Shown here: positions 12,938 to 23,475 of the stretch, in pieces
Layout: every line of letters begins with the position of its first letter
Numbering within the stretch: the stretch's first letter is position 1
Assembly (NCBI RefSeq): GCF_020283565.1
Contig: NC_060062.1
Location: 56,876,439-56,940,438, forward strand
Origin: Trifolium pratense
Lineage: Eukaryota > Streptophyta > Magnoliopsida > Fabales > Fabaceae
Length of the DNA: 64,000 nucleotides
Direction of reading: 5' to 3'
Notes under the pieces: generated by a model
Told to the model about the DNA's origin: nothing
The model's database searches: none
Seen by the model: only the letters and a program-made list of their open reading frames with translations
Made by a program: the position numbers and the translations under genes

Positions 12938-14189
12938 CTAGACCCTTACCCGTGCGATGCACGGGTGTGATGCGATTGTTTTTATTGCATAAAACTGAAA
13001 TATTAAATATCATCAAAATAATAATAATAAAATAGAGAATCTGATATTCAAAAGATTTATTTTCTAAGGAGAAGTGATGTGGCATTGTAAGTGAGTGGTT
13101 AAATGAAGAAATATTATTGGTTTAAGGATTATGGTTTACTTTACATGAGTAACAGAATAACTATCTAAAATTTATATATACAGGAGTAATAGGATATATC
13201 TTCGCACAACATATAAATCTATTTCAAACCACACAAAGGATTGGATGAAAAGAGATGTGGCAAAATCTAAGTCACACAATTGGCATATAAATAGTGATAG
13301 AATTAGAAAAACTCAAATAAAACAAATAAAATTAAAGGGTACATATCTTTTAAAAATATTCCAAAGGGACATATGTGAAGAGCATCAACCTCACAGTTCA
13401 GTTCTTTTGAGCAAGAGATGATGACCCAAAGCCTAAAATAAAAAATTATAAAAATAAGTATATCAATAAAAAAAATGAATAAATAACTATTACATAATTC
13501 AATTAAAAATAAAGTATATATTATTTAATTTGTATCATAATAGAATATGAATACACATATACAGTAGCACTTAACTAAACTTATAAATGGATGTGCAACA
13601 CAAAAGTTGAATGTATGATCTGCAACAAACAAAAAATGTCAAATTCTCTTAATTTTATTTGTTATGCAAAAGTTAATTTTTGCAAAAAATAAAATAACTA
13701 CAACAAATCATGGTTTTAGAAAATAACATAAGTATTTATACCTGATGCACTAAAGATGAAGAGGCAAGATAATGGAAAGAGAAATTGCACATATAAGATA
13801 TGAAAAAATTTATTCTCACGTTCAACCGAAAAAACAAATGGTAATATTGTTAAGCACATGATTGAGCATCAGGGGATGAAAATAATTGTTTCTAACATTC
13901 GTAATGGTTAGTTAGGAAAATATGAATAAGATACAAATTAAAACAATTGTAACCTATATATTAAAATATTGGTAAAAGAGTCCGAGGGATGAAAATTAAA
14001 TTGTGACTTAAGAGATGAAAAAATATTACCGGAAGTTACAAAGTTAATTAGTGTGTATTTTTGTATTCTCCTTATTATAATATAGTAAGCAAAAGTTATT
14101 ATATTCACCAAAAAAAGTAAAGGCTAAGTAAAGGCTTGAGTGAGTGTATATTAAAAAGTCATAAGTATATAAATGTAGAATATGAAAAG

Positions 14190-14238
<49 letters not shown>

Positions 14239-14368
14239 TAAGTAGAAATGATGTGGCATTGTAGAGTGATTTAATTGGATTTAAATAGATGATGTGTCTA
14301 AATGAAACAATTTGATTGGTCTAAATGGATTAGGGTTAGGAGAACTATTTAGAAATTATATATATAGA
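12938..14368 (-). mobile_element. Non-autonomous Helitron, 1431 bp, minus strand
   Basis: Read on the minus strand it starts TCTATATATATAATTTC after a host A (14369) and ends CTAG (12941-12938) before a host T (12937). That is the A|TC...CTAG|T pattern of Helitrons. A 17-base hairpin, cccgtgcgatgcacggg on the plus strand (12949-12965), lies about 8 bases inside the 3' end. No Rep/helicase ORF is present. It has no TSD and no terminal inverted repeats, as expected. An (AAT)n microsatellite lies near its 5' end. Confidence 0.85.
14190..14237. repeat. (AAT)n microsatellite
   Basis: About 16 uninterrupted trinucleotide units inside the Helitron. Confidence 0.95.
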
Positions 14369-14419
14369 TAATAACTTTATTATATTATAATAAAAATTAG
14401 CAGTAAATTTGGTGGTAAT

Positions 14420-14960
14420 CAGGGTCGTCCTCAAGATTTTGGGTGTCCTGCTCGAATTATGAACTTGATGTCCTTTTTTTATTTTTTAGTATAGAATTTC
14501 ACTTTTTTTATTTTACGGAATTATAAGTCATGTATATAAACGTAAACAAAATAAAAGATTACATCAATATTGAAAAGTTCACACAATATCAAAACTACAA
14601 TAAAATCATAACAAAATGAGTTATATATATATATATATATCTATCAATATATTCGAACATGTATCAGCCTCCTTGTGTTTTTTGTTGCGAATGATTTTAA
14701 TATATTAATTAATTTTAACCCACTTGGGTTGGTGCATTGGTATTGGCTTGGGACCTGGGAGTGTGCTCCTCTTGAGGTCTGAGGTTCGATTCTCTCTGGC
14801 GCCAATTTGAGTGGGCTAATTTAGCTTCTTCAAAAAAAAATATATTAATTAATTTTTTTATCATATATGCATATGTCATATGACTAAAAAAATAATAATT
14901 TTAGTGCCCCTAAAAGGTTGGTGCCCTGCTCGACCGCTCATTCCGAACACCCTCCAAAAC
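14420..14960. mobile_element. Weak hAT-like repeat hosting a SINE
   Basis: The left end starts cagggtcgtcctcaaga. The right part contains gtgccctgctcgaccgctc and cgaacaccctcc, which resemble the CAGGGCCGG-type ends of hAT MITEs. The borders are not sharp and no TSD was found. Confidence 0.4.
14717..14838 (+). mobile_element. tRNA-derived SINE with 18-base TSD
   Basis: The head has an A-box-like tggtattggcttggg and a B-box ggttcgattct (about 14792). The tail is A-rich. The flanks are the identical 18-mer aatatattaattaatttt at 14699-14716 and 14839-14856, a clear target duplication by a LINE-type machinery. It is too degenerate in cloverleaf to be a functional tRNA gene. Confidence 0.88.
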
Positions 14961-15602
14961 TCTTCTTTGGTAATATTGTTTATTTTTTTTATGAGAAATA
15001 TTGTTTACGCTTTTTTTTTTTTTGCAAAAATATTATTTATGTTTCCATTTCTATATTCTTATTTTTATGCATATCCATCTTATTTTTTCTATAGTTTTTT
15101 TCTTTATTCCTATTTTTAAGCATAAATATATTATTGTGTTTTGTTCCTATCTATAATCTGTTTTATCCCTATTTTTAAACATATCATCTTTTTATTGTAT
15201 TTATCTTATATTCTTTCTATATATTTTTTTATTATATTTTTTTTAGTGAAATTACGATGAAGAATATAAAACTTGCAACTTGGTTAAAAGTAATAAGGAT
15301 AAATTAATAACTTTAGTGATAATCGATTTTAATATATTAGTAATAGATTTATATTTTTATGCGATTTCTTCTTATTTTTTCTATATTTTTTTTATTGACT
15401 AAGCTTTTTATAATTTTTTAATGTTTTTTTCTTCCTATTTTTATGTATAGATTGTTCTGTTTTCTTCTCATCTATAATCGGTTTTGTTCATATTTTTAAA
15501 CATATCATTTTTGTATATAATTCCGGTAGTAATCTAATAGTAGATTATTAGGGTTTATATTAGGGTTAACACTTTCTTGTTATATATATCATGCTGTATA
15601 TA
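14857..15602. other. AT-rich stretch resembling the interior of the 3.5-12.7 kb MITE
   Basis: Long T-rich runs. The words around cctatctataatctgttttat (15146 on) echo 12.12-12.26 kb. It is probably a degenerate copy of the same MITE interior. No gene. Confidence 0.45.
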
Positions 15603-17618
15603 TCTATATATATAATTCCTAGATAGTTCTCCTATTATCTATGTAAACCCTAATTCACTTAAACCAATGAATTTTTTCCATTTAGCCAAGTCAGCCACTT
15701 ACAATGCCACATCACTTCTCTTTACATCATTATCATCTCTAGACTCTATCTATTTTTTATATACCTACATTTATATAGATGACTTTTCATATTGTCTACA
15801 TTAAAACATGAGGAACTTATACTAAAGAGCCACACTTTACTACTTACTCACCATATATTCCATTAGTTGCAAAAAAAATTCATCCATTTTCATCATACAT
15901 GTTCCATAGTTAATGCATTAAAATATAAATCTTAGATAGTTCTCCTACTACTCATCTCAACTCTAATCCACGTCAGCCATTTATATTCAATTAAATCACT
16001 CAATAATGCCACATCACTTCATTATATTATATCGTTGTCATCTATATTATTTTTTTGTTTTTATACTATTGTCATCTCTATCTACTCTTCATATACCATA
16101 ATAAATAATAAAGAATTATATCTCTCCAATATCCAATATACTAATCAAAATAATATATTGTTACACGTACAAGAGGATAAAATCTAAAAACAATTATGTT
16201 TGACCCTTGGCTATCCATATGATATGATGCATAAGGTCACACAATCATGTAACTCTCACTTCCTCATGATTTCTCTTCATTTCCCCTAATAATTATATTC
16301 AACAGTTCACAACCTTTGCACAGTTAATTGGTTCCTATATAAATGTGTCAATCCTTCTAAGCATTTCTTCACCTTTCACACATGATAAATATTTTGATAA
16401 GGTTATGCAAATAGTTATAGGTTATGAGATTGAAATGTATAACCATTATCATTTTCATATTTCATTCAATTTCGATGATCCCCACTCATTCTCTTTGATC
16501 GGTTGTTATCATATACATATAGGTATATATAAGTAGCATATCAGTTGCTTCTTTAGTCATGCATACATTTCTATTGAGTTTAGTTTTTAGTTAAAAAAAA
16601 AACACTCTTTCAAACCATGGCTCCCATCTACACTCTTATGTCCGCTATAGTAGCTGGAAAAGCAAATCTAAAGTTGAAAGTTCGAATAGTTCATGTGTGT
16701 GGAATGTAACAAACAAATACAAACCAATTGAGGTTACGTCTATGAATATGTTGTTTGTTGATGAAAAGGTGATGAACTATATTGATATACTTCTCACATT
16801 TTCACAAAATCTCTATCGATTTTTTTTTATTATTGACTTTTTCCCTTTTTTTACTTTGATCATCCAGTACGATAAGATTCTTGCTACTGTGGGAAAGAGT
16901 TTGGTGTCAAAGATAAAAAAAATAGTTGGAGAAGGATCAACATATAAGGTTGAAAATATATTGGTTGGAGGAAGTGATAAGTATAAAATTACATCACATA
17001 AGTATAAGCTGAATTGCATGTTTACTACTACATTTACTAAGATCGATGCTCCACACATTCCATTGAACCATTTTGATTTTATGTCATTCCAAGATATTTT
17101 GAATTCAACTGAAGAAGAAAAAAAATAGTTGGTAATTAATGATTATTAGCTTTCGTTTTAATTTTAAATCTCATATATTGATTGATATTTTAATCTAAAT
17201 AATATGTCTCTATTTTAATTTTTTTAGATGTTATTTGGCATGTGATTGAAAGAAGTGATATCAAAGAGAACCTAAAGATGAAAATATTAAAAAGCTAATG
17301 GACCTAACTTTAGAAGATTTAGAGTAAGTTAATTAAATATTATATATTATGAAGAATAAAAAAAAAATTATATAGCGCACATTGACGTCAATTGTATATT
17401 TTTGGTAGATGCAATATGATCCATTGTACTCATTTCGAAATGTATAAACACATCTTTAATATCTATCTTATATTTACATTATTTTTTTTTATTATTATTA
17501 TTATTTTGTTGTTGTTGATGTTATTATTATAATTTTCATAATATTTATTGTTTTAATTTATACGAATAATTTTTCAACATTATAATATAAAATACCGCAT
17601 AACACGCGTGCAATCTAG
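15603..17618 (+). mobile_element. Degenerate Helitron with an RPA-like gene
   Basis: The 5' end TCTATATATATAATTCCTAG follows a host A and closely matches the 5' end of the minus-strand Helitron; the words atagttctcct and caatgccacatcacttc are shared. A second similar start, TCTTAGATAGTTCTCCTAC, occurs at about 15940, so two related elements may overlap. The 3' limit is taken at CTAG 17615-17618, eleven bases after a small acacgcgtgc palindrome. The next base is A, not T, so this end is uncertain. It carries an RPA1-like pseudogene, a cargo known from plant Helitrons. Confidence 0.5.
16617..17128 (+). pseudogene. RPA1-like (DUF223-type) single-stranded-DNA-binding protein remnant
   Basis: From ATG 16617 the frame reads MAPIYTLMSAIVAG and later KLKVRIVHV. 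It is then broken by two extra bases (a TG repeat at about 16696-16699) before WNVTNKYKPIEVTS. A likely intron runs from GTGATG at 16768 to the catccag at about 16867, after which the frame reads KILATVGKSLVSK and ends LNHFDFMSFQDILNSTEEE. The pattern matches the N-terminal OB-fold of the replication protein A 70-kDa subunit copies common in plant Helitrons. Only one OB-fold-sized domain (about 140 residues) is present, far shorter than full RPA1. The frameshift argues for a pseudogene. Membership in the surrounding Helitron is inferred from position. Confidence 0.7.
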
Positions 17619-17740
17619 AAACAATAAGTGGAAATTAACAATAAGTGGAAATACCGCATAAAAAAAAGAAAGAAATTAACAATAAGTGGAAATACCGCAT
17701 AAAAAAAAGAAAGAAATTAACAATAAGTGAAAAAACATTA
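17619..17740. repeat. Tandem repeat, about 42-base unit, about 3 copies
   Basis: The unit contains aataccgcat followed by an A-rich tract with aagaaagaaa and aacaataagtg. It repeats at about 17630, 17668 and 17710. The aataccgcat word also occurs at the 3' end of the adjacent Helitron. Confidence 0.75.
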
Positions 17741-17799
17741 TAATCTTCCCCTTTTTTTAGTTTTACTAATTTTAGGTTTTCAGTGACATTGTTTTGTAA

Positions 17800-18345
17800 G
17801 ATTGACCTAACTGAGTTTGTGAGTTTGTTTTAGTTGGTTAGGTTATTTGAACGATTCGATCTTAACTGAAGTGCGTTGAACTTGAACATTTGGCTTTGTT
17901 AAATTTATTATTAAATTGAAATTGATGTTTTATTGTTGATGTTGTTTGTTTCAATCGAGTTATCTGAACAATTCGATATTAAGTGAAGTGTGTTGAAGAA
18001 CAATTGTTTTTTTTTTTTAAATTAATTATTTTTTTAGTCTTAATTTTCCTGTGGTTTCAAGTGACATTGTTTTGTAAGATTGAATCGATTGAATAACCTA
18101 ACTGAGTTTGTTTTGGTTAGGTTATTTGAACGATTCAATCTTAAGTGAAGAGTGTTGAAGAAAATTTGGTTTTATTAAAATTATTTATTTAGTCTTAATT
18201 GAATAACCTAATCTAGTTTGTGTTGGTTAGGTTATTTGAATGATTTGATCTTAAATCAAACTGAAGTGTGTTGAAATTGTTTTGTTGTTTCAATCAAGTT
18301 ATTTGAATGATTTGATCTTAAGTGAAGCTTGTTGAAGAACATTTA
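17800..18345. repeat. Imperfect tandem repeats in the intron before the ORTHRUS/VIM body
   Basis: About five degenerate copies of a 100-150-base unit containing ggttaggttatttgaacgat and cttaagtgaagtgtgttgaa occur near 17830, 17950, 18110, 18225 and 18300. The tract ends just before the acceptor site of the first recognisable exon (18423). Confidence 0.7.
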
Positions 18346-18422
18346 GTTTTATTAAAAAAATTTAGCCTTAATTTTCATGTTGTTATTAGTTTTGAAATTG
18401 ATTGATTTTGTTGTTGGTTCAG

Positions 18423-19641
18423 ACTTCATGGGGGCACAATTTTTGCCTGAAGTGTTTTGAGAAATGGATTCAACAAGGAAAACAAAATTGTGCGAAATGT
18501 AGGGCTCCAATTCCAGCAAAGATGGCGAGTAATCCAAGAATCAATGCACAGTTGGCAATTGGGATTCGTATGGACAAACTAGCTAGATCAGAGAATGTTG
18601 GAGGGAGCACTGCTACAAAGGGTTATCGTGTTGTTCACAATGATGAGCGTCCCGACACTTGTTTCAGGACGGAGAGAGCAAAAAAAACTGGGAAGGCTAA
18701 TGCTTGCAGTGGAAAAATCTTTGTGACTATTCCAAAAGATCATTTTGGACCGATCGGTGCTGAGAATGATCCAATAAGGAACCGTGGGGTTCTTGTTGGC
18801 TAAACTTGGGAGGATAGGATGGAATGCAGGCAATGGGGAGCTCATTTTCCCGATGTTGCTGGCATTGCTGGTCAGAGTACTCATGGCGCTCAATTTGTTG
18901 CTCTTTCTGGGGGCTATGTTGATGATGAGGATCACGGTGAGTGGTTCTTGTACACTGGAAGTGGTGGAAGGGATTTGAGTGGGAACAAACGGACAAACAA
19001 AAATCAGTCCTTTGATCAGCAGTTTGAGAAAATGAACGAGGCTTTGAGAGTCAGCTGCCAAAAAGGCTATCCTATTTGTGTTGTCAGGTCTGTTTTGATT
19101 AGTTATGAATTCAATTGATTGCTTTCTTATTAGATTAATTTCATTGGGTATGATATTTTGTTTATGGATTTGTTTATTTGGTTCAGGTCCCACAAGGAGA
19201 AATGTTCCTCTTATGCGCCCGAAGAAGGAGTGAGATATGATGGGGTTTATAGAATTGAGAAATGTTGGCGCAAAGTTGGAATCCAAGTATGAATCTTGTT
19301 TTGTTATAACTAATCATTGTGAGTCCTAACGGATTATCAATCTTTCAAGCTTTATTATTGATGGAAAATATTTTCTGTGATAGGGTCACAAGGTTTGCAG
19401 GTATTTGTTTGTGAGGTGTGACAATGAGCCAGCTCCATGGACAATGTTAGTTTTTGTTCCTCAATTTTTAATTTTCCTATGCATTTGTTTGTACTTATAC
19501 AAGTGGAAGTATGGAACTTGATCACTTGAATTCATTTTGTTAATATGCAGTGATTTATCTGGAGCCCGTCCCCGTTTGCTACCTACAATCAAGGAGTTTA
19601 AGGGTGCCGTTGATATTACTGAAAGGAAGGGCGACCCTTCA
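18423..19641 (+). pseudogene. ORTHRUS/VIM-type SRA-RING E3 ligase, body fragment
   Basis: Intact ORTHRUS/VIM proteins bind hemimethylated CpG DNA and ubiquitinate targets to maintain DNA methylation (family knowledge). Exon 1 here (18423-19087) starts inside RING1 as WGHNFCLKCFEKW, then reads PAKMASNPRIN and, within the SRA domain, KIFVTIPKDHFGP. It has an in-frame TAA at 18801-18803 where the family has GETWEDR, then continues in the same frame (MECRQWGAHFP, AGIAGQS, WFLYTGSGGRD). Exon 2 (19187 to about 19288) reads SYAPEEGVRYDGVY, exon 3 (19384-19445) CRYLFVRCDNEPAPW, and exon 4 (19551 on) SGARPRLLPTI and ERKGDPS. After that homology stops: the C-terminal RING2 is absent. The RING1 cysteine of CGHNFC is Trp. 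There is no 5' exon upstream. It is clearly a pseudogene. Confidence 0.92.
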
Positions 19642-19955
19642 TTTCATCACTTGCTTTCGAAGATCCACCAACTAGTTCTTGACGTTTCTTCGCTTTTTCT
19701 ACATCGGTAAGTGAAGCGTCATTTTCGATAGCACATTTAGCAGAAATGAGATCGCCGGCGACAGACGGAGCAGTTGCCGGCGCCGGTGCTGATACAGCAT
19801 TGGCGACGGTGTTATCGTTAACAAGAAGTGGTGTAGAACAATCAGGACATTAATCGAGGATAGTCGTTGGAACTTCTGGTAAACAAGGAACATGCCAGAG
19901 TGATGCGCATGTTTAGCAGTTGAGAGTTTCGGTTTCTGGAGGTTTGTTTTAAAAA
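19632..19955 (-). pseudogene. ORTHRUS/VIM-type PHD-finger head fragment, inverted
   Basis: The minus strand of this segment reads NKPPETETLNC, then a stop, then TCASLWHVPCL, a second stop (TAA, about 19850), CPDCSTPLL and VAGDLISAKCAIENDASL, and ends KAKKRQELVGGSSKASDEMKG. This is the PHD finger and the PHD-to-RING linker of ORTHRUS/VIM proteins. That is exactly the part missing from the plus-strand body that ends at about 19640. Two in-frame stops show decay. The join lies in the short shared word gggcgaccc. It is cut on its upstream side (19955) by an element starting GTTTTAAAAAACCGG. I infer an inversion or inverted duplication of the head of the same gene. Confidence 0.88.
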
Positions 19956-20730
19956 ACCGGCCGGTTCGGAATCTAGCTTTTAAAAAAAAACAAAAAACAT
20001 TTTTTTCCCTATTTTTTTTCTTTTCACGCCAGATTTTTTTTTTCCTTTTATCAATTGATTAAGATTTGCCTTTGTCTTTTACGGTAATTAGTTAACAGAG
20101 TTGTAAAAAGATCGGTACATAGAAATACAGAGACCAGAAGGATTCAATTTTCTTTTCCTTTGCTTTTATACAAATAAAAGTAACTGATTTGTTTAAAAAA
20201 GTAAAAGAAAGGAGAGAGATTTGTTTGAAGAAGAGAAAGAAAAGAGAGAAAAAGAACAAGATTGAGCTTGAAGAAGAGATATAAGAAAGGATGTGCCAAT
20301 AAAAAATAAGAAAGAAAAAGAAAGAAAAAATCTCACGTGATTGAGAAGAGAAAGATGAACAGTGACGGCTGATTACATTACCTTTGCATATTGTTTGTAT
20401 TGTATACTAAGATTAGATTAGATATTTATATTTAGGGTTTAGTAAATGGGCTTGGGTCAAGTATGTTCTTTTTTCACTAATAAATTGGGCTTATTGTTGA
20501 GCTAAATATTATTCTTTTTATTTTATTTAATATTTATTTATTTATTACTTTCTTAAGTTGTGTTTTCTTAGTTTGTTGTAGAGAAAAAAAATTCTATTAT
20601 ATTTTGTTATTATAGTAAAATTATATGAACGGTTCAATATAAACGGTTCAATAATGGTAGAACCGGTCCGACCGATTGAACCTTGAACCGGTGGTCACAA
20701 CGGTTCGACTTCCGGTCTGGTTCTTAAAAC
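19946..20730. mobile_element. Probable TIR element with aaccggnccgg ends
   Basis: The left end is GTTTTAAAAAACCGGCCGG and the right end read inward is GTTTTAAGAACCAGACCGG. The right part is rich in aaccggt and ggttcg words. No convincing TSD was found and there is no ORF, so class is unassigned. Confidence 0.5.
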
Positions 20731-21010
20731 ATTGGTTACTATCTCCTTTTTTTTTCTTTTTTTTTAAGTAATTTGTGTATCAACTCCCAATGAATCTGCA
20801 ACTCCATATAAACATGTGGCATGTCGAATAATTTGTGAAAATGTGTAAAATATAAGATGCATTATTATTACTATTATTCCTTTTCAGCCTTATTGTTTTA
20901 ATAAGCAAGAGTCATTAAGTGAGTACTTTGATCGTGGAGTATTTTATAAATTAGATTCTCCAACTGACGTGATAAACGATATGTATATTTAATTAAAAAA
21001 GAAAATTATT

Positions 21011-21156
21011 CCATAAGTCCTAGTTCAACTGGCAAAATGTTGAAATTGTTAGGCTGGACGTCGTAACTCGGGTTCGAACATGAGATCTCACAATTATATG
21101 TGAGTTTAATTTCAATAGATTATCACTTCATCTAAACCCAAAAAAAAAAAAAAAAA
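21011..21156 (+). mobile_element. tRNA-derived SINE
   Basis: It contains an A-box-like tagttcaactggcaaa, a B-box gggttcgaac (about 21079) and a long poly-A tail. The flanks aaaattatt (21002-21010 and 21157-21165) are a target duplication. Its sequence differs from the SINE at 14.7 kb, so it belongs to another family. Confidence 0.8.
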
Positions 21157-21165
21157 AAAATTATT

Positions 21166-21640
21166 GAGCTTGAGATGATTTCAATCGGATGATTACATAA
21201 ATTTCGAGTGCATGAATGCATGCAATCAATGAACTATAACAACTGAGAATAAATTTTCAAACGACCCTTATTCTAGAATTGTTCTTGTTCCTTTGGAATT
21301 TGGAATAGTCACAATAGGAGACTACTAACTTGATTCTTTTTTATTCTTTGTACTTATTTTCATTGAATTTGATCTCTTGGTTGTTCATATATTTCAAGAG
21401 TCAATTATGAAAAGCTCTGTGTCTAGTGATAGATTCGTAGTATTTTTGTTTTCATTAAACATGCACTTAGAAGCATAGAACATAAAAAACAAAAATAAAA
21501 ATCAGCTAATGGAAATGAAAGAAATAAAAAGAAGTCTCCCTTTATGCAAAGTACACAATATTACTCATTGATTTGAGATTTTCTAGAAAAAGAAATCATT
21601 GCTTACTTTTTGTCCAATATCAATAAATATAAGTTTAGAT
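21166..21640. other. Intergenic AT-rich DNA
   Basis: I see no gene, repeat border or regulatory element here. Confidence 0.6.
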
Positions 21641-21810
21641 TGGTGGTTAGTTAGAAATATCTTAATATATTGTTAATAGTTTATATTGGTCGTAAGATGA
21701 TCTGAATATATGTTTATTGATAAGAGTAATATTCTTATTTTATAAGTCAATTTTGTATGGTTGGGTTAGATTAAACTCTCAATCTTAAGATGGTATCAGA
21801 GCATCTTCTA
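21640..21810 (+). mobile_element. LTR end plus initiator-Met primer-binding site, relic
   Basis: The word tggtatcagagc (21791-21802) matches the tRNA-iMet primer-binding site of plant LTR elements. The preceding 150 bases, ending aactctcaatcttaaga, look like the 3' part of an LTR. No internal coding region follows. Confidence 0.6.
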
Positions 21811-22126
21811 CGTTCCGCTGGGCCACATCATATTAGGTTTCTGACCGGACCACCATCATTTATATATATATTTTTTTTGGACAAGCCCATCATTTATATC
21901 TATGCATCAAGCCCAATACAATATTGAGCGCGAGAGATGTGTAAACAAATTGGACCCACCAAATTCATATTATTGTATTTATATTTCTAAAACTTAATAC
22001 AATTAATACAACAAAAATGAAGAGGATAAAAAATAGAAAGGATCTTAACTCTGTCATTGTAGGTCGAGACTGGACATCAATATTTTAATATGAATAGTTT
22101 TTTCTACGAATAATTCTTAAACTTTA

Positions 22127-22400
22127 CCATGCTACATAAGAACACTACCAAGACCAACTCTAGAAGCGTCACAATAAACTAAATAACCTCCATCACTCGT
22201 TGGTAATGCCAAAACATGTGCTGAAGTTAAACACTGCTTTAATTTCTGGAAGCTCTCTTCACATGCATCAGTCCATTGAAACTCAACTTTCTTTTGGGTC
22301 AACCTAGTTAATGGGAATGCAAGTTTGGAGAAGTCTTTCACAAAACGTCGATAATATCCAGCTAAACCAAGAAAACTTCAAATCTCCTTTACTGTGGTGG
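22127..22400 (-). pseudogene. Ty3/gypsy RT-RNase H fragment
   Basis: The minus strand reads [20 protein letters not shown], then FQWTDACEESFQKLKQCL, then GYLVYCDASRVGLGSVLM. This is the connection between reverse transcriptase and RNase H of a Ty3/gypsy pol, including the first catalytic Asp region (YCDAS). The rest of pol is missing upstream and downstream. It is more divergent from the 42-53 kb gypsy copies than they are from each other, so it is a different family. Confidence 0.8.
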
Positions 22401-22538
22401 GTCGAGGTCAATTTTGCACTGCTTCAACCTTGCTTGAGTTATCTCCTGCTTGCATTTGTCCTCTACCTCCAGGTCCTCTACCCTCATGTTGAGATGTTCT
22501 CGAACCCTGAACAAAAGAATTCCCCATTTTTTGCATAA

Positions 22539-23250
22539 GACCATATACAATGGTCATGTTGAAACTCATTTCAACTCAAAAAAACCTTGCAATGGTGTGT
22601 TGAGAGACATGTTGAACATGACATGGAGGAGTGAGGTGATGAAAATGTTCAACATAGTTGAAACATGCAAGGGGGACCACATGGCTGGTTGTGATTGGTT
22701 GATTGAATTTTTATCCATTTAATACTTTGAACTCAATTATTTCGTTGCAAATTAATTTTTTATTTTTTAATTTTTTCACCAAAATTCATAATTTTTTTTT
22801 GTCTATAAATAGAGACTTGGTTCATTTGATTTGGACACAGGAAAAAAAATCGATTTTTTCACTATATTAATCTTATTATTATCTTTCTATTAACCTTGAA
22901 TTATTAGTTTTTTTTTTCTTTAAATGGATTCCAATAATCATTTCGTATAAATTATTTAAATAAATTTTGTTTTTATTACAAAAAACTAAAAAATAAATCG
23001 TTAAGTGTTAATTATTTTAATTTAATTTTAATCGATAATTGTAATTTTATGTAATCATAAAAACAAAAATATAAATTTAAATAAGAATATGAAATAAAAA
23101 GTGGTGGGGTAGAGTGTTGAATGAAAAAACTATTGGAGAGGATAAAAGTTGAATGTGTGTTGAATGATTAGGTGGAAGAAAGAGAAAATGATGTGGAGTG
23201 TTGGGAGTTGAAAAAGCGGGTGTTGAATGTTTAAACCATTGTAGATGGTC
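22539..23250. mobile_element. Tourist/PIF-Harbinger-like MITE, 712 bp
   Basis: The termini are GACCATATACAATGGT and, read inward, GACCATCTACAATGGT. They are flanked by TAA on both sides (22536-22538, 23251-23253), the 3-base target duplication of PIF/Harbinger elements. It is AT-rich inside with no transposase. Confidence 0.8.
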
Positions 23251-23317
23251 TAAGTGTATAATGAACCTGAGAAGGCGCTAAAGCTGTTGGAGCATTAGTG
23301 AGCCCAAAAGACAGCTG

Positions 23318-23475
23318 AGTTGGACTGATGCGTGTGAAGAGAACTTCTAGAAATTAAAACAGTGTTTAACTTTAGCACGTGTTTTGGCATATTACCAATG
23401 AGCGGTGGAGGTTATGCAGTTTATTGTGACGCTTCTAGAGTTGGTCTTGGTTGTGTTCTTATGCAGACATAGAGT
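23318..23475 (+). pseudogene. Ty3/gypsy RNase H fragment, opposite orientation
   Basis: Plus-strand translation gives WTDACEENF, a stop, then KLKQCLTLARVLAY and, in another frame, YCDASRVGLGCVLMQT. It parallels the minus-strand fragment at 22.1-22.4 kb but is inverted and carries several frameshifts. Confidence 0.75.

Noticed and set aside
14044..14259. Tyr-rich 71-codon minus-strand ORF
   Set aside because: Produced by translation of the (AAT)n microsatellite.
14792..14803. Possible tRNA gene (B-box ggttcgattct)
   Set aside because: No cloverleaf or acceptor stem; poly-A tail and 18-base target duplications show it is a SINE.
17619..17740. CRISPR-like repeat array
   Set aside because: The repeats are A-rich, directly adjoining and lack unique spacers; this is a plant tandem repeat.
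18588..19286. 232-codon minus-strand open frame opposite the SRA domain
   Set aside because: It is the antisense shadow of the ORTHRUS/VIM body; the plus strand carries the recognisable domains.
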